In this document: in pieces, positions 1 through 8,207 of the stretch
Numbering within the stretch: the first letter of the stretch is position 1
Layout: the number at the start of each line of letters is the position of its first letter
Assembly (NCBI GenBank): GCA_963625295.1
Contig: CAVFTC010000018.1
Location: 1-31,005, forward strand
Source of the DNA: CAG-488 sp963625295
GTDB lineage: Bacteria; Bacillota; Clostridia; Oscillospirales; Acutalibacteraceae
Direction of reading: 5' to 3'
Length of the DNA stretch: 31,005 nucleotides
Made by a program: the position numbers and the translations under genes
Notes under the pieces: generated by a model
The model's database searches: none
Told to the model about the DNA's origin: nothing
The model's input: only the letters and a program-made list of their open reading frames with translations

Positions 1-19
1 TAAAAATTTCACACTGTAA

Positions 20-55
20 AAATCCCGAAGAGCTCACCAAACCTCCTCGGGATTT
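20..55. terminator. Intrinsic terminator-like hairpin at window edge
   Basis: The arms AAATCCCGA (20-28) and TCGGGATTT (47-55) pair perfectly, and inner GAG/CTC bases can extend the stem past one mismatch. A T-rich stretch follows on the plus strand (56-65), and a T-run follows on the minus strand (16-20 read in reverse). It may end a plus-strand gene lying left of the window. No gene inside the window clearly uses it. Confidence 0.45.
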
Positions 56-65
56 ATTGGTTTTT

Positions 66-162
66 CAAGACAACTCCGCACATTTCGCACGCACCCAATT
101 GTGCAGCATAACGGAAACATCTTCAAACAAGGCATGTGCCTCACTTGTGCTGTGTTACCTTA
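66..162 (-). repeat. Foldback (MITE-like) element, full copy
   Basis: This element is about 97 bp with imperfect terminal inverted repeats. The left end reads CAAGACAACTCCGCACA and the right end, in reverse complement, reads TAAGGTAACACAGCACAA. Read on the minus strand, its first 55 bases align with the plus strand at 30951-31005, including the shared core TGTTTCCGT. Half-copies lie at 4763-4804 and 13556-13593. It has no coding capacity, so if mobile it would need a transposase supplied elsewhere. Confidence 0.65.
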
Positions 163-430
163 GATATAATTGACAAAAAATTTATCCAAGTGAATTTTAA
201 AAGGGAAAGGTATATAGAATTTACTATGAGAAAAAGCAAACATAATTGTTAAAGTGGAAGATTGATTTTTTGCTACATAATGAAGTAATATATTTTGGAA
301 TTATCCCTTCCAAAAAATCTATAATACCCATGTCCTCCCGATATCAATGTGAGCATAGTATCATAAAGCTGTGCACGGTTGCTGAAATTACGACTCCTTT
401 CCAAATGTAACCCACAACCGTGTATGATAT
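163..430. other. AT-rich intergenic stretch without a recognisable gene
   Basis: I see no gene here that I can support. On the minus strand a frame stays open from about 440 to a stop at 273-275 (about 55 codons), with residues such as AQLYDTMLTLISGGHGYYRFF near its end. It lacks a convincing start and I do not recognise it; it could be a gene remnant. A TTGACA at 170-175 has no matching -10 element at the right distance. Confidence 0.4.
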
Positions 431-438
431 AACAAATC

Positions 439-1106
439 GTTGGGTACGATGCCCTACGAACAAAGTCTTATCGCCGCCGGTCGTAGAGTGTGGTATTGCT
501 AAATCTAACATCTATCATCTGCCTCCCTTTGAAGCAAGGGGAGGCATGATAGATTTTAGATTTTAGACGCTGGATGTTAGATGTGCGATAAATTAAAATG
601 CTGCATTTTTCCTTAACATCATCTAACATCTTCCGTCTACCGTCTACCATCTATCTGCGTAGGGTGCGATGCCCACATCGCACCGTGAACTTTTCTTTTA
701 CATCTCTGTAAATCCAAAATCAACGATTTAACATCTATCTTCTGCCTCACCTTGAAGCAAGGAGAGGCATGATAGACTTTAGATTTTAGATGGTAGATTG
801 TAGACCTGCGTGAATTAAAACGCTGCATTTTCCCGAAGCATCATCTAACATCTTCCGTCTACCGTCTAACATCTATCTTCGTAGGGTGTGATGCCCACAT
901 CATGCCGTAAATATAGATGTTGTTTATGGTAAAATTCTTTATCTTTATCCCCACCGTCGCTCACGCGACACCTCCCCTTGAATCATTCAAGGGGAGGCAT
1001 GATAGATTGTAGATTTTAGATGCTGGATTTTAGACCTGCGTGGGGATTAAAAAAACATTTTTCCGTAACATCATCTAACATCTTCCGTCTTCCATCTAAC
1101 ATCTAT
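439..1106. repeat. Three diverged copies of a hairpin-rich intergenic repeat unit
   Basis: Units lie at about 501-685, 730-906 and 961-1106. Each unit has three parts. The first is a GC-rich palindrome: 521-546, its second version near 743-768, and CCTCCCCTTGAAT/ATTCAAGGGGAGG at 971-997. The second is an arm rich in TAGATTTTAGA words. The third is a complementary arm containing CATCTAACATCTTCCGTCT (618-655, 839-877, 1069-1106). Units 1 and 2 end in a hairpin: GGTGCGATG/CATCGCACC at 663-684, and a wobble version at 885-906. A related hairpin sits at 439-458. The last copy supplies the stop codon of the neighbouring minus-strand gene. Confidence 0.75.
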
Positions 1107-3973
1107 TTTATTGAATTTCCTGTGCCTGCGATATTGACGATTCCGATGAAGCCGAAGGTCACTAAGATCTGCATCAGCAGGACAAAGATCTGCGGCAAAT
1201 CACATATGACATTCATTGCCGAGAGTATCAACACTATGACGAAGCCCATCAGCATTCCGAGCATCGTCAGCAGTCCGGAAACCTTGAACATCTGCCTGAG
1301 AGTTGAGGCGAGGCAAAGACTTTTCATAAATGTATACGGCGTGCCGTCGTGAATCGCAACTGCCCTCGCCGAAAGCTTCGGTCGGGATTTATATTTCTTG
1401 AAAATCCTGCCGGAGGACGAATTGAGAATTTTTATATTATTCAGTCTCATATCGAAGCAGCTGGAAATCATCGCTTCGTTTACATTCGGGTCGCAGTTGC
1501 GGACAAGAACACTGACGCCGCTGTCACGCAGCTTTTGAAGATAGGGTCGAATCTGCTCATTCGGAGCATAATCGACAACCATCATCGCCGCCAGCTTGTG
1601 AGCAATGCCGAGGTACATGACCTCGTGTCCTGCGATGAGATATTTATCCTCATCGACCGTTTCGGGGATTTCTATATTATGATTAACCATCATCATTCTG
1701 TTGCCAAGCACGACCTTCTGACCGAAAATCCAGCCGGAAATCCCCTGCTTTTCCTCATAGCCAAAGCTCTTGACGGCAGGAAGCAGGTCACGGCGGTTGA
1801 TAACCATCTGGTCAAACACGCCCGTCAGCGGTCCGCCGGAGCGGATAACCATCGCCGCAGCGTAAAGCATTGCGTCGTCAAGGCGAACATTTTTGAAATC
1901 CTTGAAGCCATGCATAGCGCACGCCTTTTGGTCAAAAAGATCCTTGCTATCGATAATCACAACATTCGTTCGGCAAAGCTCGTTCACCGCATCCTGACAG
2001 GAGATCATGCCGCCCTCTTTGTTAAACTTTTTGTTTACACGACTGAGCGGCAGCTCATAAAGAAGCGGAGCATAAGCCGGAACGCACATTGCAAAGGTTA
2101 TCGAAAACGCTGCAAAGCCCGTTGCAAAATCCCTTTTGACCGCCCACGCAACCGCAAGGTTTATCAGCGCAAAAAGAGCGGTCAGCGGAAGCAAAATCCT
2201 CGTCATTTTATCGGCTGAGGTTTCGCTCATGCAAAGCTCGATAAGGTGCGCCGGAAATTTTGTTTTGCAGGAAAATCTTATTCTCGGGCTTGTGCTTTTA
2301 ACATTCTTTGCAAGCTCGACCGCATCCTTGTCATCGGCTACGCCCTCAATGCTGTAAAGCTTATCCTTGTTGTCACCCGTGCACATTTCCATTGCGTCAA
2401 CCGTTCTGGAATGGACAATATAATTGTTTACCTCACCGGTCAAAAGGAGCACAAGTCCTGCACCCGAAAATACGCTGACGGTGTTGCTGTCGGCAAAATA
2501 GAAAATGAGCATCAAGAGGCTTTGGAAGAAGCAGATGATAGCCGAAAGGGAAATCATCGAGTTGATATTCACCTTTTTGCGCTTGAGCATTTCAAAGCTG
2601 CCGACGATGGACTGGTTCGCAACCACAAGTCCGACGCAGAGGAGGACGAAGTTTGAGAAAATCGTCAAAATTCTGTCGCCGGCAATCGTTGTTGCCGAAG
2701 CTGAAAAAATGCTGATGAGAATCGTCAGACCGAGCGTAACCGCAAGAGCAACGATTTTGTTCAGCGATTTTTTCTTCTGAGTGTTGAGATATCTGATAAC
2801 ACGGCGTGAATCCTTTGTCTGTGAATACTCTATTCCGACAAAATTCTCCGTCGCCTTTCTTCTCGGCCTTTCCTCATTGGAGGCGAAAAGCTCGCCTATC
2901 CTGCTGCTCTCCGGGTCAAGGCTGTAGGGATCTCCGTTCTCGTCCTTGTCAAGCAGAGAAAACTTGCTGATTTTTTCTTTTCTTTTTTCAAAAAGCTCCT
3001 TTTCCGCTTCGCTCTCATCTATCTGCTCGGGCGTTTCGTCGTCCGTTTCCATTCCGGTGAAAACCATTTGACCGCCAAGCTCGGCGTCACGAATCTTGCT
3101 TTGGAAATCGTTAGCTGTGTGCGCTTCGCCCTCGGCCTTTTTTTCGTCCCTAAGCACATCCTCTGCCGACATGATTATCGGCGCACCCTCCAGATCCTCC
3201 TGAGCCTCGCCCTTTTTTATTACGATTCCGGGCTTGTCAATACAAATCTTTTTTGTTTCTTCGTCGGCGGTAAGCTGCTTAGTTCTTTCGTCGTCGGTTT
3301 CGGGAAGGATTTCGCCGTCCTCATCCTCCGGAAGCTCAAGCTCCTCCTCGAATTCCTCTTCAAAATCCTCCTGCGGCTTTTCATCCCTGCTTTTAAAGGA
3401 AGAAAAGAGCTTTGCGCCGGAGCTTTTTATTTTTTTCGTCAGAGACGAGAAGCTTTTTTTTGCCGAGGCAAGAGCGCTCTCTTTCTTGACCGGAGCGACA
3501 TCGTTCATTATTGATCTGAGCCTATCGTCGCCGTCCGTGCTCTCGTGCGCTTCGGAAATTTCTATCGCCCTTCTGCCCTCATCCTTTTGCGGCTGAAGCT
3601 CACCCGTCAAAAATTTTACTGCATTTTCAAGGCTTTCAGCTTCAAAATCATCATCGTCAAGCTCGTTTTCGGCAGTCTGCTGTTCCGGCATTTCTTCGGC
3701 CTCAGACTCCGTATTTTCGACCGGCTCGGGCTGTTCCTGCTCGACCTCGGAGGTCGTCTCCGGCTCATCATCAACAGGAGCTTGCTCGTCAGATTTCTCC
3801 TCGACCTCACGGTCAAGCTCTTCAAGCTGCTTACCTCTGTTTGTCAACTCAAGCAGGCGTTCGATATCCTCCTGCGGCCAGTTTTTCGCATCGCTCTCGC
3901 CGCCGTTTTTTTCTTTGATTTTTTCAATCAGCTCCATGAGCTGCTCGTTTGTTAAATCTGACAAGGCTCTCAC
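1103..3973 (-). CDS. Degenerate P1B-type ATPase-like membrane protein with long acidic N-terminus
   Basis: Residues 1-400 are charged, mostly acidic and low in complexity. They precede eight predicted membrane segments (about 404-430, 434-453, 471-494, 499-519, 591-613, 618-637, 895-921 and 926-947), the topology of P1B heavy-metal pumps. The loop before the P domain (EGGMISCQDAVNELCRTN, then VVIID) aligns with the region before DKTGT in pumps, but 675-680 reads DSKDLF: the Asp is kept and KTGT is lost. The membrane CPx motif is replaced by CVPAYAP (630-636), the actuator TGE is not seen, and the TGD region reads RNCD (825-828). An N-domain-like segment GISGWIFGQKVVLGN remains at 744-758. Inference: not a functional pump, perhaps a scaffold or sensor. 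It overlaps rlmB by 4 nt as GTGA. A TTG three codons in (3964) has better Shine-Dalgarno spacing, so the start is uncertain. Confidence 0.75.
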   Translation of the reverse strand: MRALSDLTNEQLMELIEKIKEKNGGESDAKNWPQEDIERLLELTNRGKQLEELDREVEEKSDEQAPVDDEPETTSEVEQEQPEPVENTESEAEEMPEQQTAENELDDDDFEAESLENAVKFLTGELQPQKDEGRRAIEISEAHESTDGDDRLRSIMNDVAPVKKESALASAKKSFSSLTKKIKSSGAKLFSSFKSRDEKPQEDFEEEFEEELELPEDEDGEILPETDDERTKQLTADEETKKICIDKPGIVIKKGEAQEDLEGAPIIMSAEDVLRDEKKAEGEAHTANDFQSKIRDAELGGQMVFTGMETDDETPEQIDESEAEKELFEKRKEKISKFSLLDKDENGDPYSLDPESSRIGELFASNEERPRRKATENFVGIEYSQTKDSRRVIRYLNTQKKKSLNKIVALAVTLGLTILISIFSASATTIAGDRILTIFSNFVLLCVGLVVANQSIVGSFEMLKRKKVNINSMISLSAIICFFQSLLMLIFYFADSNTVSVFSGAGLVLLLTGEVNNYIVHSRTVDAMEMCTGDNKDKLYSIEGVADDKDAVELAKNVKSTSPRIRFSCKTKFPAHLIELCMSETSADKMTRILLPLTALFALINLAVAWAVKRDFATGFAAFSITFAMCVPAYAPLLYELPLSRVNKKFNKEGGMISCQDAVNELCRTNVVIIDSKDLFDQKACAMHGFKDFKNVRLDDAMLYAAAMVIRSGGPLTGVFDQMVINRRDLLPAVKSFGYEEKQGISGWIFGQKVVLGNRMMMVNHNIEIPETVDEDKYLIAGHEVMYLGIAHKLAAMMVVDYAPNEQIRPYLQKLRDSGVSVLVRNCDPNVNEAMISSCFDMRLNNIKILNSSSGRIFKKYKSRPKLSARAVAIHDGTPYTFMKSLCLASTLRQMFKVSGLLTMLGMLMGFVIVLILSAMNVICDLPQIFVLLMQILVTFGFIGIVNIAGTGNSIK

Positions 3974-4740
3974 CCCTTAGCTTTGATTCCCGACCGCTGC
4001 CTTGCGACCTCGTACATGAGCACGCCTGCCGCAACGGAAGCATTAAGTGAATTTATTTTCCCTTTCATCGGCATTGACACGATGAAATCGCATTTTTCTT
4101 TAACAAGGCGGCTGATTCCTTTGCCCTCGGAACCGATAACAAGACCCACACCGCCGTCATAATCAACGCCGCACCAGCTTTCACCGTCCATGTCCGCTCC
4201 GTAGAACCAGATTCCCTTTTCTTTAAGCTCCTCCATTGTCTGCGCAAGATTTGCGACCCTGACGACGGGAACATATTCGACCGCTCCTGCCGACGCTTTG
4301 CCGACAACATAGCTCAGGGAAGCGTTTCGCCTTTTGGGAATAATAACGCCGTGAACTCCCGTCGCTTCGGCGGTTCTGAGAATTGCGCCGAGATTGTGCG
4401 GATCTTCAAGCTCGTCGCATATTATAATGAAAGGCTTTTCGCCCCTCTCCTCGGCGAGCGCAAAAACATCGTCCATGCTTGCGTATTCGTGAGAAGCGGC
4501 ATAAGCGGCAACGCCCTGATGGGTCGAAGAATTGCAAAGCGTATCAAGCTTTTTTCTGTCAACCTCTTTGATGACGATTCCGAGGTCACGGCACTTGGCA
4601 AGTATCTGCCCGATTGAGCCGTTGCGCTCACCTCTTGCGACAAGCAGGGTATCAATGGCTCTGCCGCTTTTGAGCGCCTCCGAAACGGCATTTCTTCCTA
4701 TTATAAGATCGTCACGCTCGGTGCGTTTTTCATTATCCAT
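3970..4740 (-). CDS. rlmB: 23S rRNA 2'-O-methyltransferase, RlmB/TrmH (SPOUT) family
   Basis: This 256-residue protein is an AdoMet-dependent 2'-O-ribose methyltransferase, by homology acting on G2251 of 23S rRNA or a similar site. Residues 11-80 form the substrate-binding domain typical of RlmB. The SPOUT knot motifs follow: DPHNLGAILRTAEA (113-126, with the catalytic-type N and R), VIGSEGKGIS (201-210) and SMPMKGKINSLNASVA (222-237). The ATG at 4740 is chosen because GAGG lies six bases upstream; a TTG at 4752 overlaps that ribosome binding site. It is translationally coupled to the P-type ATPase-like gene downstream. Exact rRNA target not proven; family confident. Confidence 0.93.
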   Translation of the reverse strand: MDNEKRTERDDLIIGRNAVSEALKSGRAIDTLLVARGERNGSIGQILAKCRDLGIVIKEVDRKKLDTLCNSSTHQGVAAYAASHEYASMDDVFALAEERGEKPFIIICDELEDPHNLGAILRTAEATGVHGVIIPKRRNASLSYVVGKASAGAVEYVPVVRVANLAQTMEELKEKGIWFYGADMDGESWCGVDYDGGVGLVIGSEGKGISRLVKEKCDFIVSMPMKGKINSLNASVAAGVLMYEVARQRSGIKAKG

Positions 4741-4762
4741 AAAAATCCTCAATTCCGAAAAA

Positions 4763-4804
4763 ATTCAAGCAAGGAGTGCACCACAATTGTGCGGCACTGC
4801 TTTT
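4763..4804 (-). repeat. Partial copy of the foldback element
   Basis: ATTCAAGCAAGGAGTGCACC followed by ACAATTGTGCGGCACTGC matches, with few changes, the reverse complement of the element at 30951-31005. It contains one terminal repeat and the adjacent arm only. It lies in the rlmB/spoIIE intergenic region, within the probable 5' leader of rlmB. Confidence 0.55.
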
Positions 4805-4810
4805 ATATAT

Positions 4811-4838
4811 ATTATCATATATCGGGGACAAAAAACAA
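4811..4838 (-). promoter_or_regulatory. Probable sigma-A promoter for rlmB operon
   Basis: On the minus strand, TTGTTT (4833-4838) is followed by a 16-bp spacer and GATAAT (4811-4816). The start of transcription would fall near 4804, inside the partial foldback repeat. It is the best candidate in this interval but not a strong match. Confidence 0.4.
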
Positions 4839-4896
4839 GATAAAACGCTGTTTATTTTCAAAGTTCCTCAAATGTTCCTTTAAACCCTCCTCCTCT

Positions 4897-4930
4897 TTCG
4901 ACCTGTTTTTTCGACCTTGGGTTATAAAAT
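4897..4930 (+). promoter_or_regulatory. Candidate Spo0A-controlled promoter of spoIIE
   Basis: Two copies of TTCGACC (4897-4903 and 4910-4916) each match the reverse 0A box TTCGNCA at six of seven positions, 13 bp apart. A -10-like TAAAAT sits at 4925-4930, and the -35 position (about 4902-4907) has no consensus and overlaps the boxes. This is the arrangement of Spo0A-activated sigma-A promoters such as those of spoIIG and spoIIE in Bacillus. Binding is inferred. Confidence 0.45.
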
Positions 4931-4965
4931 ATAGGCAACCATTGAAAAGCAGGGAGAAAAAAATT

Positions 4966-7308
4966 ATGTTGAAAACAAGAGTAAAAAATTTTATCAGCGT
5001 AAAATCCGACGAAAAGCAGCCGAAGCTGCAATTTAAGCCCGTTATAAAAACTGTTCTGTCGTTCATTTTCGGTTTCTTGCTGATGAACCCTTTCGTCACG
5101 GGAACAGTTTCACCCTTTTCGATATCGCTCGTCGCTTCGCTTTCGGGCGTGCAATGCGTTGCCGCAGCGGCAGGAACAGCGATAGGCTCATTTGTGTTCT
5201 TCGACGCGACCGACACGGTGAAATATTTTGCCGTTGCGTTCTTCTGCTGCTTGATAAACGAGGTTTGCTCACGGTATTTTGATCCGGAGCTGACAAAGCT
5301 CACACCGTATATAAATTCTTTTTTGAGTATGCTCATCATCAGCGGTGCAATCATGTTCGCAACGGGTTTTGAGCTTGAAACATTTATTACGATCATTTAT
5401 GAATCCATACTTTGCTGCGTCGGCACATATATTTTCGTTCAAGGGACTTCGCTTATGTTCGGCGAAAAAAGCTTTGCACGCTTCACGACAAAGGAGTTCA
5501 TGATAACGCTGCTGTCGGTCGGCTTTTTGCTCATGCCGTTTTACAAATACACCGTGCTGAGCTTCTCTTTTGTCGGCGTGATTTTTTCCTTTATAATCCT
5601 CCTGCTGGGCAGGCTGAAAAGCGGCAACGGCGGAACGCTTGCCGGCGTTTGCGTTGGGATATGCGTCGGGCTGAGCGGCGAAGCTTCATTCCTCCCGGCA
5701 GGCTATGCGCTTTCGGGGCTTTTGTGCGGCGAGCTTTCACGCAGGAACAAATATTTTTCGGCTGCCGGCTTTGTAGGCTGCGTTGCCGTCTGCGCGTTGA
5801 TCGACTCCTCGCTCAAAGCATATCTCGCCGTTGCGGAAGGAGTTGTTGCCGCTGCGGTATTTCTGCTTTTGCCCGACGGATTTTTTTCTTTTCTCAGTGA
5901 AAAGGTCAATCTCCCCGTTCCCGTTTATATAAAAAGCGACAACAGCCGTGTGCTGACACGCCGCCTCGCCGAGGCGTCGCAGGCGATAACCGAGCTTTCG
6001 GACTGCGTGGACACGGTTCAGCGCACACTTGCTCCTCAGCATGAGCGTGAGCTGCGACTCGCCGTAAGGTCGGCATGGAACAAGGTTTGCGACAGCTGCG
6101 ATTTAAAAGGCAGCTGCCGTGACGAGGTGCGCCGTCCGAGCGAGGAGACAATTGACAGAATTGCCAGAGCCTTGAGCGACCGTGCATCGCTCGGCGAAAC
6201 GCACTTTCCGAAGAATTTTTCCGAAGCCTGCTATTGCTTCGACGAGATGAAACAAAAAATCTCGCTGCGATATATGAGCTATGTTGCGTCGCTCGGCGCA
6301 CAGGGCAAGGTTGACCAAATGCAGAGCCTTATGTCCGACCAGTTCAAAAGCATGGCGGATATTCTGCGTGATATTGCCTGCGAATTTGACGAGGATCTGA
6401 ACCTCAACGCCGAGGCTTCGGACATCTGCGCAGAGGAGGCAAAGGAATCGGGGCTTACCGTGCTCGGCTGCGAAAGCTATCTTGACAAATTCGGGAGAAT
6501 AAGCGTCGAGCTTAAAGCCTCAACGCCGAGAGATAATTTCAACATAACCCGATTCACCGACGCTCTATCAATGGCTACGGGTGCTGCGCTTGATATTCCC
6601 GACATTGATTACGACGGGAGCGAATGCCTGATGAAATTTCGCCAGAAAATGATCTATGATGTCGAAATCGGAGCTTGCGGCCGCTCCGCAGACGACATTA
6701 AGGTTTGCGGCGATTATTACAGGAGCTTTCGGGACGAGAACGGGAGACACATAACCGTCCTCAGCGACGGAATGGGAACGGGCAGCCGTGCGGCGGTCGA
6801 TTCGGCGATGGCGGCGGAAATTTTTTCCAAGCTCGTTAAGTCGGGACTGAGCTTCGACTGCGCCCTGCCGATCGCCAACTCCGCCCTGCTTGTGAAAAGC
6901 TCGGACGAATCCCTTGCCACGCTCGATGTGGTTTGCATTGACCTTTACACAGGGCGAACGGATTTCATGAAAGCCGGGGCAGCGGCAACCTTTATCCGCC
7001 ACCGTGACAGCGTTGCTTCGCTTGAGCAGGCGTCGCTGCCGATAGGGATTCTGCGTGAAATTGAATTCTCCAAGGCAACGGCAAAGCCCGAGAACGGCGA
7101 TATAATTCTTATGATCTCCGACGGAATTCTCGGCGATTGCAACGGCTGGATCACGCAGGAGTTGAAGCTTTGGGACATAAAGCGTTCTCCCCGTGAGCTG
7201 GCGGAGCTTATCGTCAACTCGGCATGCGAACGCAAGCTCGGGAAGCAGCGTGACGACATGACCGCCATTGCGATATATATCCGTGAAAATAAAATGGGCA
7301 ACCGCTGA
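4966..7308 (+). CDS. spoIIE: Stage II sporulation protein E (PP2C-type phosphatase)
   Basis: In sporulating Firmicutes SpoIIE dephosphorylates SpoIIAA and so releases sigma-F in the forespore; it also localises to the asymmetric septum. The 780 residues match the family (827 in Bacillus subtilis). The N-terminal 330 or so residues carry multiple hydrophobic membrane segments, beginning with LSFIFGFLLMNPFVTGTVSP. A central cytoplasmic region with a Cys cluster follows. The C-terminal SpoIIE/PP2C domain has DGMGTG with D601, SDGILG with D719 and QRDDMTAIAI with D763/D764, the metal-binding acidic residues of the fold. The ATG at 4966 has AGGGAG nine bases upstream; the frame is open further upstream, but that part lacks a ribosome binding site and runs through repeat sequence. 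Confidence 0.95.
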   Translation: MLKTRVKNFISVKSDEKQPKLQFKPVIKTVLSFIFGFLLMNPFVTGTVSPFSISLVASLSGVQCVAAAAGTAIGSFVFFDATDTVKYFAVAFFCCLINEVCSRYFDPELTKLTPYINSFLSMLIISGAIMFATGFELETFITIIYESILCCVGTYIFVQGTSLMFGEKSFARFTTKEFMITLLSVGFLLMPFYKYTVLSFSFVGVIFSFIILLLGRLKSGNGGTLAGVCVGICVGLSGEASFLPAGYALSGLLCGELSRRNKYFSAAGFVGCVAVCALIDSSLKAYLAVAEGVVAAAVFLLLPDGFFSFLSEKVNLPVPVYIKSDNSRVLTRRLAEASQAITELSDCVDTVQRTLAPQHERELRLAVRSAWNKVCDSCDLKGSCRDEVRRPSEETIDRIARALSDRASLGETHFPKNFSEACYCFDEMKQKISLRYMSYVASLGAQGKVDQMQSLMSDQFKSMADILRDIACEFDEDLNLNAEASDICAEEAKESGLTVLGCESYLDKFGRISVELKASTPRDNFNITRFTDALSMATGAALDIPDIDYDGSECLMKFRQKMIYDVEIGACGRSADDIKVCGDYYRSFRDENGRHITVLSDGMGTGSRAAVDSAMAAEIFSKLVKSGLSFDCALPIANSALLVKSSDESLATLDVVCIDLYTGRTDFMKAGAAATFIRHRDSVASLEQASLPIGILREIEFSKATAKPENGDIILMISDGILGDCNGWITQELKLWDIKRSPRELAELIVNSACERKLGKQRDDMTAIAIYIRENKMGNR

Positions 7309-7325
7309 TTTGACGGCTGCCAAAG

Positions 7326-7375
7326 CAAAAAAATCGCCACACTCGGCTTGCCTGACCGAATGCGGCGATTCTGTT
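7326..7375. terminator. Bidirectional terminator between spoIIE and mrp
   Basis: AATCGCCACACTCGG (7332-7346) pairs with CCGAATGCGGCGATT (7356-7370) with one mismatch and one G-T pair. The A-run at 7327-7333 gives a T-run for minus-strand transcripts, and CTGTTTTATT follows on the plus strand. It sits between convergent genes and probably serves both. Confidence 0.8.
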
Positions 7376-8194
7376 TTATTTCAGCATTTCCTTTATCCTG
7401 TCCGCTGCGTCGTAAAGCTCCTTTACCTCGGCAAGCTCAACTGCGCCCTTATCGACAAGGGAAGCGATCTCGCTTTTGATTGGAAGCTTTGCAAGCACGG
7501 GAATGTTAAGCTCCTTTGCGACCTCGTCCAGCTTGCTCTCGCCGAAAACGGAAATTTTCTTTCCGCAGTCGGGGCATTCAAGGTAGCTCATGTTCTCAAC
7601 AATTCCGAGGATAGGAATGTTCATCATGTTCGCCATGTTAACGGCTTTCTTAACAATCATCGTGACAAGATCCTGCGGCGTGGTGACGATAACGATTCCG
7701 TCAACGGGAATCGACTGGAACACCGTCAGCGCAACATCGCCCGTTCCCGGAGGCATATCGACAAACATATAATCAACATCGCCCCAAAAAACCTCGCTCC
7801 AGAACTGCTGAATAACGCCCGATATAACGGGACCTCTCCAAACAACGGGCTGATCCTCCTTATCAAGAAGCAGGTTTATCGACATGACCTCTATTCCGGT
7901 TTTTGTCTTTGCCGGAAGGAGTCCCATCTCGTTCTGCATTGCGGGTCCTTTCAGACCGAAGGCCTTGGGAATCGATGGGCCGGTTATATCCGCATCAAGA
8001 ATTCCGCAGGCATTGCCCTTGACCTGCATTGCCGTAGTGAGCATTGAGGTAACAAGCGACTTTCCTACGCCGCCCTTACCGCTGACAACTCCGATAACCT
8101 TTTTAACGCTGCTGTATTCGTTGCAAGGAACATGAAGATCCTTGCTTTCACCGCAGCTTGAAGAACAGCTTGAGCAATCTCCGCTGCATCCCAT
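7376..8194 (-). CDS. Mrp/NBP35-family iron-sulfur carrier ATPase
   Basis: This 272-residue P-loop protein belongs to the Mrp/ApbC family, whose members bind and transfer Fe-S clusters to apoproteins in the cytosol. The deviant Walker A GKGGVGKS is at 39-46, LDADITGPS follows at 66-74, and DMPPGTGD (146-153) is the family switch II region. The cluster-binding CPDC is at 207-210. An extra N-terminal Cys cluster (C3, C7, C10, C14, C24) recalls NBP35-type proteins and may bind a second cluster. It lies 13 nt downstream of the C_GCAxxG_C_C gene, in one operon. No DUF59 domain is present at the N-terminus, unlike many longer Mrp proteins. Confidence 0.93.
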   Translation of the reverse strand: MGCSGDCSSCSSSCGESKDLHVPCNEYSSVKKVIGVVSGKGGVGKSLVTSMLTTAMQVKGNACGILDADITGPSIPKAFGLKGPAMQNEMGLLPAKTKTGIEVMSINLLLDKEDQPVVWRGPVISGVIQQFWSEVFWGDVDYMFVDMPPGTGDVALTVFQSIPVDGIVIVTTPQDLVTMIVKKAVNMANMMNIPILGIVENMSYLECPDCGKKISVFGESKLDEVAKELNIPVLAKLPIKSEIASLVDKGAVELAEVKELYDAADRIKEMLK

Positions 8195-8207
8195 TTAAAA
8201 CAACCCC

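Noticed and set aside
273..440. A minus-strand open frame of about 55 codons ending at 273, with non-random-looking residues
   Set aside because: No clear start or ribosome binding site and no recognised family; kept only as a possible gene remnant in the intergenic note.
439..1106. CRISPR array
   Set aside because: There are only three units, each over 140 bp and internally palindromic, with no unique spacers of constant length and no cas genes nearby.
1349..2218. A 289-codon plus-strand frame opposite the P-type ATPase-like gene
   Set aside because: It is antisense to a longer frame with clear membrane segments and P-type ATPase homology; its composition is that of a shadow frame.
1103..3973. 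Annotation as an active heavy-metal translocating ATPase
   Set aside because: The phosphorylation motif and other catalytic motifs are missing, although the fold appears related.
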